Of a stretch of 64,000 nucleotides of DNA, positions 34,203 to 43,436 are shown one piece after another. Both the position numbers and the translations under genes were made by a program. The notes below the pieces were generated by a model that saw only the letters and a list, made by a program, of their open reading frames with translations, was not told where the DNA came from and ran no database searches. Position 1 is the first letter of the stretch; every line of letters begins with the position of its first letter. The stretch comes from Pseudomonas sp. ATCC 13867 (GTDB taxonomy: Bacteria; Pseudomonadota; Gammaproteobacteria; Pseudomonadales; Pseudomonadaceae): NCBI RefSeq assembly GCF_000349845.1, contig NC_020829.1, positions 5,153,001 to 5,217,000 of the forward strand, in the 5' to 3' direction.

Positions 34203-36533
34203 GTGCGCGCATTCATTCGCTGGTGGAATTCACGGGGCAACCTGGTCACCCTGTCAGTCCTTTTCCTGCTGGTCCCCCTGATCGGCCGCCACAGCCTTGG
34301 CTGGGGCACCCCGCTGGGCTACCTGTCCGACCTCGCGCTCGGCACACTGCTCGTGGTGGCGCTGCACAACCGCCGCCTGTTCATCGCGATTCCGGTGATG
34401 CTGGTCTGGGCCCTGTCGGTCATCGGCACCGCCGAACTGGTCAGCGCCGTGGGCCGCATGCCCGCACCGGAAGACCTGCACTTCCTCACCGACCCGACCT
34501 TCGTCGCCAATTCCACCGAAGGCGGCGGCCTCAATCACCAGCACCTGGCCATCGCCATCGGCGCCGGCATCCTGCTTTGCGCCCTGCTCTGGCGCCGCCG
34601 CGAGCAGCCGCTGCCGCGCTACGCCTATGCGCTGCCGGCCGCGCTGCTGGCCGGCCACTTCGGCGTGCAGTACTTCCAGCCCAGCGACGCGGAAATGTGG
34701 AAGCAGTTCAACCTGCCGCACCAATTGGCATCCCGCGCCATCACCAGCGGCGAGATGGCCTATCAGGACTGGCGCGACCGCGATCTGCCGGAGGCCGTCC
34801 CGAACGTCACCGGCCTGACCCAGCACGATCTGAGCGGCACCCCGCTGCTGTCCGGCCGTGGCCAGGCGAAGAACGTGCTGATCATCGCGATGGAAGGGAT
34901 TCCGGGCGCCTATGTCGCCACCAACCGCGCCGCCCTGAGCAGCAGCTACGAAGAAGCGATGATGCCCAAGCTCAGCACCTGGGCCGAACGGGCGATGACC
35001 ACCCCGGATTACGTGGTGCACAGCCACCAGACCATCCGCGGCCTCTACGCCATGCTCTGTGGCGACTACAGCAAGCTGGACAACGGCACGCCCAAGGGCG
35101 TCGAACTGCTGGGCAACCCGACCCGCGCCGCCGAGTGCCTGCCATCGCAGATGCACCAGGCCGGCTTCAGCACCCACTTCCTGCAGGGCGCCGGGCTGCG
35201 CTTCATGGCCAAGGACAAGGTGATGCCGGCTATGGGCTTCGACAAGACCCTCGGCCGCGACTGGTTCAAGAAGAAGCCCTACCTGGAGTTTGCCTGGGGC
35301 ATGGACGACAAGGCCTTCTTCGAAGGCGCGCTGGACTACGTCGGCCAACTGCGCCAGAAGAAGCAGCCGTGGATGCTCACCCTGCTGACCGTCGGCACCC
35401 ACCAGCCCTACTCGGCCACGCCGGAATACCTCGCGAAGTACCCGACGCCGCGCCAGGCCGCCATTGCCTACCTGGACGACGCCGTGGATGCCTTCCTCAA
35501 GGGACTGGAAGAGAAGGGCGTGCTGAAGGACACCCTGGTGATCGTCACCTCCGACGAGTCCCACGGTATCGATAACGTGCGCCTCGCTTCGGCGTGGGGC
35601 CTGAACCTGGTGCTCGCACCGGAACAGGCCGCGCTGCCGCCGGTAAAGGCCGGCGTCTATGGTCACGTGGACCTGGAGTCGTCGATCCTCGACTACTTCG
35701 CCATCAAGGCGCCGCAGGATATCGCCGGCCGCTCGCTGTTCCGCGAGTACCAGACCGGCCGGGAAATGGTCTCCTTCACCAACGGCATGCAGCGCTACCA
35801 CGATGGCAAGGGCACCTTCGTCGAGTGCGATTTCCAACAGGCCTGTCGGCGCTACAAGAGTGACGGTTTCATCGCCAACAGCGCCAAGTTCGAGGGCCGC
35901 TTCAGTGGCCGCGACGCCCGCCTGATGACCGCCCGCGCCGACATCCTCGACCAGTCGGTGGTCAACGCCCAGTCGTCCCGCGAGTACCAGTTCGCCACCC
36001 GTGAGCGCATTCGCCTGAAGCCGCAGGTCACCAACGAGTACACCGACAACCTGATCGGTGCGCAGTACCTGGAGTTCCCGGCCAACTCGCACACCACGGT
36101 GAGCCTGAAGATCCGCGCGGTCCAGATGGACAGCAAGGGCGCGCGCATTCAGCTCAAGACCCGCTCGTTCGAGCAGCCGGTGCCGATCCCGATACCGGAG
36201 TTCCCACTGGTCAAACGCAACCAGCCGCTGGCGGTGTCCTTCTCCTTCGACAACGAGAAAGTGCTCAAGGCGTTCTCCTTCCACCTGCTGGCCGAAGGCA
36301 AGGGCATCATCGAGATCACTGACTTCCACGTCATGACCGAGCCGCGCAAATCCCCGGTCAACGCCAGCGAGCCGGGGGCTGCCGGCCTGGCCGACCGCGA
36401 GGCGCTGCCGATCCCTCGCCTCTCCGGGCACCCGAACCTGATGGCCAGCCAGCCGGCGGAATCCCAGGGTGACGCGGTACCCGCCGATGCCGTTGAAGAT
36501 CCGGCACCCCAACTGCGCCAACTGATGCAGTGA
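34203..36533 (+). CDS. LTA-synthase-like membrane sulfatase
   Basis: This 776-residue inner-membrane protein has about five N-terminal helices within the first 160 residues, followed by a periplasmic alkaline-phosphatase-type domain like that of lipoteichoic acid synthase and phosphoglycerol transferases. Visible motifs are IIAMEGIPGAY (metal-binding Glu), SHQTIRGLYAMLCGDY with the nucleophile Thr, SDESHGI and GVYGHVDLESSILDYF. A C-terminal beta domain and a low-complexity tail follow. The start is GTG. Gram-negative members modify glucans or lipids with phosphoglycerol or phosphoethanolamine; which one applies here is not clear. It is the first core gene after the element. Confidence 0.88.
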   Translation: MRAFIRWWNSRGNLVTLSVLFLLVPLIGRHSLGWGTPLGYLSDLALGTLLVVALHNRRLFIAIPVMLVWALSVIGTAELVSAVGRMPAPEDLHFLTDPTFVANSTEGGGLNHQHLAIAIGAGILLCALLWRRREQPLPRYAYALPAALLAGHFGVQYFQPSDAEMWKQFNLPHQLASRAITSGEMAYQDWRDRDLPEAVPNVTGLTQHDLSGTPLLSGRGQAKNVLIIAMEGIPGAYVATNRAALSSSYEEAMMPKLSTWAERAMTTPDYVVHSHQTIRGLYAMLCGDYSKLDNGTPKGVELLGNPTRAAECLPSQMHQAGFSTHFLQGAGLRFMAKDKVMPAMGFDKTLGRDWFKKKPYLEFAWGMDDKAFFEGALDYVGQLRQKKQPWMLTLLTVGTHQPYSATPEYLAKYPTPRQAAIAYLDDAVDAFLKGLEEKGVLKDTLVIVTSDESHGIDNVRLASAWGLNLVLAPEQAALPPVKAGVYGHVDLESSILDYFAIKAPQDIAGRSLFREYQTGREMVSFTNGMQRYHDGKGTFVECDFQQACRRYKSDGFIANSAKFEGRFSGRDARLMTARADILDQSVVNAQSSREYQFATRERIRLKPQVTNEYTDNLIGAQYLEFPANSHTTVSLKIRAVQMDSKGARIQLKTRSFEQPVPIPIPEFPLVKRNQPLAVSFSFDNEKVLKAFSFHLLAEGKGIIEITDFHVMTEPRKSPVNASEPGAAGLADREALPIPRLSGHPNLMASQPAESQGDAVPADAVEDPAPQLRQLMQ

Positions 36534-36815
36534 GCGAAGCCGGCGGCCGCCCGGGCCGCCGGTCTTTCCCCCATCCACGGAAGCTGGCACTATCGCGCCC
36601 CCCCCGCAACGCAATCCCCCGACCTGAGCCGCTAGTTCAGCCCAGGCGACAACACACTGTGGCAATGCGACAACTTGCCACTATCCCGGGGACCAGCGAC
36701 AGATGGGCGCTTGGCGCACCCTGGGACGCGTGTTAGCTTGCCCCTCGCCAGGATGGCCCCGATTCTGCAGTATCCCCACTGCGAGAGCGTCCTAATAACA
36801 ATAGAGGAGCCCCCT

Positions 36816-37589
36816 ATGGCCGAGGCCATACCCGCACTGGAAATCCGTAACCTGCACAAGCGTTACGGTGACCTGGAAGTGCTCAAAGGCATTTCCCTGA
36901 CTGCCCGTGACGGCGACGTCATTTCCATCCTCGGCTCCTCCGGTTCCGGTAAATCCACCTTCCTGCGCTGCATCAACCTGCTGGAGAACCCGCACCAGGG
37001 CCAGATCCTGGTTGCCGGCGAAGAGCTCAAGCTGAAGAAGATCAAGGACGGATCGCTGGTGGCCGCCGACGGCAAGCAGATCAATCGCCTGCGCAGCGAA
37101 CTGGGCTTCGTCTTCCAGAACTTCAACCTCTGGCCACACATGAGCATCCTCGACAACATCATCGAGGCGCCGCGCCGTGTGCTGGGCAAGACCCGCGCCG
37201 AAGCCACCGAGATCGCCGAGGCCCTGCTGGCCAAGGTCGGCATCTCCGACAAGCGCCACAGCTTCCCCGCGCAGCTTTCCGGTGGCCAGCAGCAGCGCGC
37301 CGCCATCGCCCGCACCCTGGCGATGCAGCCCAAGGTCATCCTCTTCGACGAGCCAACGTCCGCACTGGACCCGGAAATGGTCCAGGAAGTGCTTAACGTT
37401 ATCCGCGCGCTCGCCGATGAGGGTCGCACCATGCTGCTGGTGACCCATGAAATGAACTTTGCCCGCCAGGTATCCAGTGAGGTGGTGTTCCTCCACCAGG
37501 GCCTGGTAGAAGAGCAGGGACCGCCGCAGCAGGTATTTGACAACCCGCAATCGGCACGCTGTAAACAATTCATGTCCAGCCACCGCTAA
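36816..37589 (+). CDS. Polar amino-acid ABC transporter, ATP-binding protein
   Basis: The 257-residue ATPase of the HisP/ArtP/GlnQ type energises uptake by the two permeases downstream. Walker A GSSGSGKST is at residues 40-48, the signature LSGGQQQR is present, and Walker B is VILFDEPTSALDP, with the switch His in VTHEM. A long insert after residue 70 (KLKKIKDGSLVAADGKQ) is typical of the HisP subgroup. The start MAEAIPALEI follows an AGAGGAG site. It is first in a four-gene run (ATPase, binding protein, two permeases). Histidine or basic amino acids are the likely substrates by subgroup. Confidence 0.93.
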   Translation: MAEAIPALEIRNLHKRYGDLEVLKGISLTARDGDVISILGSSGSGKSTFLRCINLLENPHQGQILVAGEELKLKKIKDGSLVAADGKQINRLRSELGFVFQNFNLWPHMSILDNIIEAPRRVLGKTRAEATEIAEALLAKVGISDKRHSFPAQLSGGQQQRAAIARTLAMQPKVILFDEPTSALDPEMVQEVLNVIRALADEGRTMLLVTHEMNFARQVSSEVVFLHQGLVEEQGPPQQVFDNPQSARCKQFMSSHR

Positions 37590-37603
37590 CGGAGCATCAC
37601 TGC

Positions 37604-38356
37604 ATGAAAAACTATAAGAAGATCCTTCTGGCTGTCGCGGCCACCCTGGCAATTGGGGGCAATGCCATCGCCGCGGAGAAACTGCGCATCGGCACCGAAG
37701 GCGCCTACCCGCCCTTCAACGGCATCGACGCCAGCGGCCAGGTCATCGGCTTCGACATCGACATCGCCAAGGCCCTGTGCGCCAAGATGAAAACCGAGTG
37801 CGACGTCGTCACCTCCGACTGGGACGGCATCATCCCCGCCCTGAACGCGAAGAAGTTCGACTTCATCGTCGCGTCCATGTCGATCACCGACGAACGCAAG
37901 CAGGCGGTGGACTTCACCAACCCCTACTACACCAACAAGCTGCAGTTCGTAGCGCCCAAGTCGGTCGCCTTCAAGACCGACAAGGAGTACCTCAAGGGCA
38001 AGGTGATCGGCGCCCAGCGCGCGACCATCGCGGGCACCTGGCTTGAGGACAACATGTCCGACATCGTCACCATCAAGCTGTACGACACCCAGGAAAACGC
38101 CTACCTCGACCTCTCCTCGGGCCGCCTCGACGGCGTGCTGGCCGACAAGTTCGTACAGTACGACTGGCTCAAGAGCGACTCCGGCAAGGACTTCGAGTTC
38201 AAGGGCGAGCCGGTGTTCGACAACGACCAGATCGGCATCGCCGTGCGCAAGGGCGACCCGCTGCGCGAGAAGCTGAACGCCGCTCTGAAGGAAATCGTCG
38301 ACGACGGTACCTACAAGAAGATCAACGACAAGTACTTCCCCTTCAGCATCTACTGA
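37604..38356 (+). CDS. Polar amino-acid ABC transporter, periplasmic binding protein
   Basis: The 250-residue family 3 binding protein has a signal peptide ending NAIAA. The ligand-binding pattern reads LRIGTEGAYPPFNGIDASGQVIGFDIDIAKALC. It is followed by DWDGIIPALNAKKFDFIVASMSITDERKQAVDFTNPYY, as in LAO/HisJ/ArtJ proteins that bind lysine, arginine, ornithine or histidine. The gene is 14 bp after the ATPase. The ligand within this group is not determined by sequence alone. Confidence 0.93.
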   Translation: MKNYKKILLAVAATLAIGGNAIAAEKLRIGTEGAYPPFNGIDASGQVIGFDIDIAKALCAKMKTECDVVTSDWDGIIPALNAKKFDFIVASMSITDERKQAVDFTNPYYTNKLQFVAPKSVAFKTDKEYLKGKVIGAQRATIAGTWLEDNMSDIVTIKLYDTQENAYLDLSSGRLDGVLADKFVQYDWLKSDSGKDFEFKGEPVFDNDQIGIAVRKGDPLREKLNAALKEIVDDGTYKKINDKYFPFSIY

Positions 38357-38412
38357 TGCACGTGCCGCGCCGCCCGGACTCGGGCGGCGCGTGCCCCCAG
38401 GCGTGATTCCCC

Positions 38413-39108
38413 ATGATTTTCGACCTGCACGGCTTTGGCGATCAGCTGATCGCCGGCACCTGGATGACGCTCAAGCTTTCGCTCGCCGCAGTCTGCGTCG
38501 GACTGATCCTCGGCCTGCTGGGCGCGATAGCCAAGACATCCAGGAACACCTTCCTGCGCATGCTCGGCGGCTTCTACACCACCGTGGTGCGCGGCGTACC
38601 CGAGACCCTCTGGGTATTGATGATCTATTTCGGCACCGTGAGCGGCCTGAACGCCCTCGGCGACCTGTTCGGCCACCCCGAACTCGCCCTGTCGCCTTTC
38701 GCCGCCGGTACCTGTGCCCTGGGCCTGTGCTTCGGCGCCTACGCCACCGAGGTGTTTCGCGGCGCGCTGCTGGCGATCCCCAAGGGTCATCGTGAGGCCG
38801 GCCAGGCGCTGGGCCTTTCCGCCCCGCGCATCTTCTGGCGCATCGTGCTGCCACAGGTGTGGCGCGTGGCACTGCCGGGCCTGGGCAATCTCTATCTGAT
38901 CCTGCTGAAGGACACCGCACTGGTCTCGCTGATCACCCTCGACGAAATCATGCGCAAGGCTCAGGTCGCCTCCAACGCGACCAAGGAACCCTTCACCTTC
39001 TACATGACCGCGGCCTTCATCTACCTGGGCCTGACCGTCTTCATCATGGCCGCCCTGCACTACCTCGAGCGCCGCGCCGGCCGTGGCTTCGTGAGGAACG
39101 AGCTATGA
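38413..39108 (+). CDS. Polar amino-acid ABC transporter, permease 1 (HisQ type)
   Basis: The 231-residue inner-membrane protein has five predicted helices and the EAA loop EAGQALGLSAPRIFWRIVLPQVWRVALPG that docks the ATPase. It is the HisQ/ArtQ-like partner. Its stop overlaps the start of the second permease (ATGA), so the pair is translated together as a heterodimer. The run ATPase-binding protein-permease-permease forms a complete importer. Confidence 0.93.
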   Translation: MIFDLHGFGDQLIAGTWMTLKLSLAAVCVGLILGLLGAIAKTSRNTFLRMLGGFYTTVVRGVPETLWVLMIYFGTVSGLNALGDLFGHPELALSPFAAGTCALGLCFGAYATEVFRGALLAIPKGHREAGQALGLSAPRIFWRIVLPQVWRVALPGLGNLYLILLKDTALVSLITLDEIMRKAQVASNATKEPFTFYMTAAFIYLGLTVFIMAALHYLERRAGRGFVRNEL

Positions 39109-39797
39109 CCGATCTCGAGCTGATCCTCAAATGGATGCCGAAGATGCTCCAGGGCGCCACCCTGACCCTGGAGCTGCTGGCCATCGCCGTGGTCGCCGGC
39201 CTGTGCCTGGCGGTGCCACTGGGCATCGCCCGTGCCTCGCGACACTGGTACGTGCGCGCGATGCCCTATGCCTACATCTTCTTCTTCCGCGGCACCCCGC
39301 TGCTGCTGCAGCTGTTCATCGTCTACTACGGGCTCGCCCAGTTCGAGAGCGTACGCAAGGGGCCGCTCTGGCCGTACCTGCGCGATCCCTACTGGTGCGC
39401 GCTGCTGACCATGACGCTGCACACTGCGGCCTACATCGCCGAGATCCTGCGCGGCGCCATCCACGCCATCCCGGTGGGTGAAGTGGAAGCCGCCCGCGCG
39501 CTGGGCATGTCGCGTCGCCAAGCACTGTTCCACATCATCCTGCCGCGCGCCGCGCGCATCGCCCTGCCGGCCTACAGCAACGAGGTGATCCTCATGCTCA
39601 AGGCCAGCGCCGTGGTGTACACCGTGACCCTGTTCGACATCATGGGCATGACCCGCACCATCATCGCCCGCACCTACGAGGCCATGCTGTTCTTCTGCCT
39701 CGCCGGCCTGTTCTACCTGGTCATCACCCTGCTGCTGACCCGCATCTTCCGCCTGCTGGAGCACTGGCTGAAGGTGGACTCCATGCAGGGCCGCTGA
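39105..39797 (+). CDS. Polar amino-acid ABC transporter, permease 2 (HisM type)
   Basis: The 230-residue inner-membrane protein has about five helices, an N-terminal FFRGTPLLLQLFIVYYG motif typical of HisM/ArtM proteins, and the EAA loop EVEAARALGMSRRQALFHIILPRAARIALPAYSNE. It starts inside the stop of permease 1. It ends the operon; the next gene starts after 66 bp with its own TATAAT-like sequence. A longer upstream reading exists but is the other frame of permease 1. Confidence 0.93.
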   Translation: MTDLELILKWMPKMLQGATLTLELLAIAVVAGLCLAVPLGIARASRHWYVRAMPYAYIFFFRGTPLLLQLFIVYYGLAQFESVRKGPLWPYLRDPYWCALLTMTLHTAAYIAEILRGAIHAIPVGEVEAARALGMSRRQALFHIILPRAARIALPAYSNEVILMLKASAVVYTVTLFDIMGMTRTIIARTYEAMLFFCLAGLFYLVITLLLTRIFRLLEHWLKVDSMQGR

Positions 39798-39863
39798 CCG
39801 GCGCGCCGCTCGCCCACGGGGCCGCTATAATGCGCGCCCCGTGGCTTCCCCCCGCTTCACACC

Positions 39864-41084
39864 GTGCACGCCAACGACACTCCCCTGACCGGCCCCGACC
39901 TGCTCCAGCGCTTCCAGGCACTGGACGGTTTCCTGCTGGAGCACCGGGCGTTGTGGCGACCGAAACCGTTCACGCAACGGGAGTTGCCCTGGGAGCGCGA
40001 CCACCCCGAGCTGGCAGCCTGGCTGCGCAAGCGCAGCCTCGAAGACGCCGACGCGCTACACAACACGCCCGAACGCCTCGACGCCCCGGCCCCCTTCCCG
40101 GCACTGGCCGCCACGGCCGCCCAGCTTTCAGCCGTTGGCGAACTGTCGGCGACACCTCTGGGCAAGCTGCCAAACCCGCTGACCGTCGACGTCCCCGGAC
40201 GCAAGTGGCAGCAGATCGAAGCCTTCGCCAGCCGCCTGAATTTCGCCCAGCCACCACGCCAATGGCTCGACTGGTGCGCCGGCAAGGGGCATCTGGGACG
40301 CCTGCTGGCACGGAACGGAACACCGCTGCTCAGCCTGGAGTTCGACGCCGCCCTGGTGGACGACGGCCAACGCATGAGTGACCGGCTCCGCTTGCGTGCC
40401 CAGCATCGCCAGCAGGACGTGCTCGCGCCCGATGCCAGCGAGCACCTGCAAGCCGAGCACAGCGCCGTCGCCCTGCACGCCTGCGGCGATCTGCACGTGC
40501 GGCTGCTGCACCTGGCCAGCGAACGCGGCTGCCGTCAACTGGCCATCGCACCTTGCTGTTACAACCGCATCGACCGCGACGACTACCGCGCGCTTTCCAG
40601 CGCCGCGCAAGGCTCCGGACTGCGGTTGTCGCGAGACGACCTGCGCCTGGCGCAGGCCGAAACCGTCACTGCCGGCGCCCGTGTACGCCGGCAGCGCGAC
40701 AACTCGATGGCGCGCCGCCTGGCGTTCGACGTGCTGCAACGGGATCTACGGGGCATCGACGACTACCTCTCGGTACCCTCGGTCTCGCCGACGTGGCTCG
40801 ACAAATCGTTCGCCGACTACTGCCGCGACCTGGCCGCACTGAAAGGCCTGCCGGCACCCGCCGAGCGTGATTGGCAGGCCCTGGAGACACAAGGCTGGAA
40901 GCGTCTGGCCGTAGTGCGCAACCAGGAGCTGGTGCGCGGGCTGTTTCGCCGCCCGATGGAACTGTGGCTGCTCCTCGATCGCGCGCTCTTTCTCCAGGAA
41001 CGTGGTTATGAGGTCACGCTCGGCAGCTTCTGTAGCCCGAACATGACGCCTCGCAATCTGCTTCTGCTTGCGGAACGCTTCTGA
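39864..41084 (+). CDS. SAM-dependent methyltransferase family protein
   Basis: The 406-residue cytoplasmic protein starts from GTG. The middle has a Rossmann-type SAM site, WLDWCAGKGHLGRLLARNG with a following acidic residue (LSLEFD), then ALHACGDLHVRLL and LAIAPCCYNRI, a Cys-rich motif of the GSTCD/methyltransferase_32 type. The N- and C-terminal thirds are alpha-helical and conserved among pseudomonads as far as I recall. The substrate is unknown. TATAAT at 39826-39831 is a likely -10, although no good -35 is visible. Confidence 0.82.
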   Translation: MHANDTPLTGPDLLQRFQALDGFLLEHRALWRPKPFTQRELPWERDHPELAAWLRKRSLEDADALHNTPERLDAPAPFPALAATAAQLSAVGELSATPLGKLPNPLTVDVPGRKWQQIEAFASRLNFAQPPRQWLDWCAGKGHLGRLLARNGTPLLSLEFDAALVDDGQRMSDRLRLRAQHRQQDVLAPDASEHLQAEHSAVALHACGDLHVRLLHLASERGCRQLAIAPCCYNRIDRDDYRALSSAAQGSGLRLSRDDLRLAQAETVTAGARVRRQRDNSMARRLAFDVLQRDLRGIDDYLSVPSVSPTWLDKSFADYCRDLAALKGLPAPAERDWQALETQGWKRLAVVRNQELVRGLFRRPMELWLLLDRALFLQERGYEVTLGSFCSPNMTPRNLLLLAERF

Positions 41085-41473
41085 GACGGGCGTTCCAGGA
41101 GTCCATCCACAGCCACTGTGGATAACTCTGTTGAAATCCACGAGAAAAATCGCGCTCACGCCGAGCCCAGACAGGGGCAAGGCTCCCTGAGCATTATCCG
41201 GGCGTCTCATTAATTCCTTTTAAAACAGCCTGTTAGAAGAAGTCGCAATGAGCCGCAGCGGGCATATTCGATTCCTACGACCCAATGCAGGCCATTGTGC
41301 ATAAAGCCCTCGGTTTTCATGCTCACTCCAGATAGAACCTGTTGCTCCAGGCAAACCAATCACGATTATTGGAATTGATTGTTCCCTCATAAAGACAATC
41401 AAACCTTGTCAATTGCTGCCTAAGAAGTAATATTTCGAAAAACTTCTCTGCCTAGACAGCTATTAGTCTTGTC
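41085..41473. other. Gene-free interval with one DnaA-box sequence
   Basis: TGTGGATAA occurs at 41117-41125. The rest is AT-richer than the flanks and holds the promoter region for the MarR gene. A short minus-strand open frame has no ribosome site or recognisable sequence, and I do not call it. Confidence 0.5.
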
Positions 41474-41944
41474 ATGAATCACTACGACGTTGCGGATTTT
41501 CCCTTCAAGGGTTCCATCGGCCACCTGCTGGGAGCCAGCGCGCTCCTCAAGGATCGGCTGCTGGACAAGCACCTGGCGCACCTGGACATCACCGCCGCCC
41601 AGTTCAAGGTGCTGTTCTTCATCGGCCACGACCGCGCCAATACCCCAGCCGAGTTGTGCCGTGAGCTGTCCATCGACAGCGGCTCGATGACGCGGATGCT
41701 CGACCGGCTCGCACGCAAGGACCTGCTGGTCCGCCAGCCCTGCCAGCACGACCGCCGCAGCGTGCGCCTGCACCTGAGCGAGGCCGGCCACGCCGTGAAC
41801 GACCTGGCGCCACAGATTGTCGTTGCGGCGATGAACGAACTGGTCGGCCACCTGACCCGCGAGGAGCTGCACACCCTGACCAGCCTGCTCGACAAGATCC
41901 TGCAAGCCCACGGCGGCGCCCCGTCGCCGGAGAGCAGAACATGA
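41474..41944 (+). CDS. MarR-family regulator of the efflux operon
   Basis: The 156-residue winged-helix regulator has DNA-binding helices ELCRELSIDSGSMTRMLDRLARKDLLVRQPCQHDRRSVRLHLSEAG with the typical D-R-R wing. It is the first gene of an operon and overlaps the next by four bases, like EmrR with emrAB in E. coli. It is expected to repress the operon until a phenolic or similar compound binds. The effector is unknown. Confidence 0.93.
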   Translation: MNHYDVADFPFKGSIGHLLGASALLKDRLLDKHLAHLDITAAQFKVLFFIGHDRANTPAELCRELSIDSGSMTRMLDRLARKDLLVRQPCQHDRRSVRLHLSEAGHAVNDLAPQIVVAAMNELVGHLTREELHTLTSLLDKILQAHGGAPSPESRT

Positions 41945-43422
41945 CGCCCTTGCACATCGCTCGTCTGCCGGCCTGCATGCTCGGCGCCGTGCTGAGCCTC
42001 GCGGGCTGCGTCAGCTCGTCCGGGCTGTTGCCCAGCGGCCAGGCCACCGAACCCGCCAGCCTGAAGGCGGGGACGACCCTCGCAGGCGTTCCGCTGTCCC
42101 CCGCGGCCTGGCCCAGCCAGCGCTGGTGGGCCAGCCTGGGCGACCCGCAATTGGATAGCCTGATCGACGAAGCCCTGCGCGGCACGCCAGACCTGGATAT
42201 CGCCAGCGCCCGCGCCCGCCAGGCCATCGCCGCCGCCCAAGCGCAGGATGCCGACCGCCTGCCGAGTGTGAAGGGTACCGCCAGCTACGCCGGCATCCGC
42301 GCTCCGGAAAGCCTGCTGCCGGCGCCAATGGGCGGCCGCTACTCGGCGGTGAAGTACCTGTCGCTGGGCTTCAACTACGACCTGGACCTGTGGGGCGGCA
42401 AGCGCGCCGCCTGGGAAGCGGCCCTGGGCCAGGCCAACGCCGCCGAAGTCGACCGCCAGGCCGCGTCGATCACCCTGTCGACCAACGTCGCCCGCGCCTA
42501 CAGCAACCTGGCCCACGCCTTCGTCGTCCGCGACCTGGCCCGTGACGAGCTGGAGCGCTCGCAGCACCTCTACCAGCTCAGCCAGAAACGCATGGATGCC
42601 GGACTGGACAGCAAGGTCCAGTTGCAGCAGACGCAGACCCAGGTCGCCAGCGCCAAGCAGCAACTGGCCGCCGCGGAACAGGAGATCGCCAGCGACCGCA
42701 TTGCGCTGGCCGTACTGCTCGGCCAGGGCCCCGACCGAGGGCAGAACCTGCAACGCCCGCAGGTGTTGAACCCCGGCGCCCTGGCGCTGCCCTCCAACCT
42801 GCCCGCCGAGCTGCTCGGGCGCCGCCCGGACATCGTCGCCGCGCGCTGGCGTGTCGAAGCGAGCACCAAGGACATCCAGTCGGCCAGGACCGAGTTCTAT
42901 CCGAACCTCAACCTCGGCGCGATGGTCGGCCTGGCCGCGATGCACACCGAGGACGTACTCAAGGCGCCGAGCCGCTTCTTCCAGATCGCCCCGGCGATTT
43001 CCCTGCCGATCTTCGATGGTGGCCGCCTGCGCGCCAACCTGGCCGGCAAGGATGCCGACTACGATCTGGCCGTCGCCCAGTACAACAAGACCCTGGTCGG
43101 CGCCCTCGGCGAAGTCGCCGACGACCTCGGCCGGCTGCGCTCGCTGGAACAGCAGATCGGTGACCAGCGCGAGGCACGGAACATCGCCAAGTCCAACTTC
43201 GACCTGGCCATGCGCCGCTACGGCGAAGGCGTCGGCAACTACCTCGACGCCCTCAGCGTGCAGCAGCAACTGCTCCTCGCCGAACGCCAGTTGGCCAATC
43301 TGGACGCCCAGCGCATCGACCTCTCGGTGCAACTGGTCCAGGCCCTGGGCGGCGGCTACCAGCCCGATACCTCCTCCACTCCCGCCCCGCTCGCCCAGGC
43401 GAACGCGGCCGCCGCGCATTGA
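41941..43422 (+). CDS. Outer-membrane efflux lipoprotein (NodT/OprM type)
   Basis: The 493-residue protein is the outer-membrane channel for the EmrAB-type pump. The signal peptide has lipobox LAGC near residue 22. The two repeats of the outer-membrane-factor fold follow (WWASLGDPQLDSLIDEAL... and LLGRRPDIVAARWRVEASTKDIQSARTEFYPNLNL). It is coded together with the regulator, adaptor and transporter, so a tripartite pump is made from one operon. The gene overlaps the MarR gene and ends 14 bp before the adaptor. Confidence 0.94.
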   Translation: MTPLHIARLPACMLGAVLSLAGCVSSSGLLPSGQATEPASLKAGTTLAGVPLSPAAWPSQRWWASLGDPQLDSLIDEALRGTPDLDIASARARQAIAAAQAQDADRLPSVKGTASYAGIRAPESLLPAPMGGRYSAVKYLSLGFNYDLDLWGGKRAAWEAALGQANAAEVDRQAASITLSTNVARAYSNLAHAFVVRDLARDELERSQHLYQLSQKRMDAGLDSKVQLQQTQTQVASAKQQLAAAEQEIASDRIALAVLLGQGPDRGQNLQRPQVLNPGALALPSNLPAELLGRRPDIVAARWRVEASTKDIQSARTEFYPNLNLGAMVGLAAMHTEDVLKAPSRFFQIAPAISLPIFDGGRLRANLAGKDADYDLAVAQYNKTLVGALGEVADDLGRLRSLEQQIGDQREARNIAKSNFDLAMRRYGEGVGNYLDALSVQQQLLLAERQLANLDAQRIDLSVQLVQALGGGYQPDTSSTPAPLAQANAAAAH

Positions 43423-43436
43423 ACGAGGCACCCGAC

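Noticed and set aside
34254..36665. Minus-strand frame of about 803 codons opposite the sulfatase gene
   Set aside because: Longer than the real gene but antisense, without any known domain; the plus strand has clear sulfatase motifs.
41220..41402. Short minus-strand frame before the MarR gene
   Set aside because: No ribosome site, no similarity and no coding bias.
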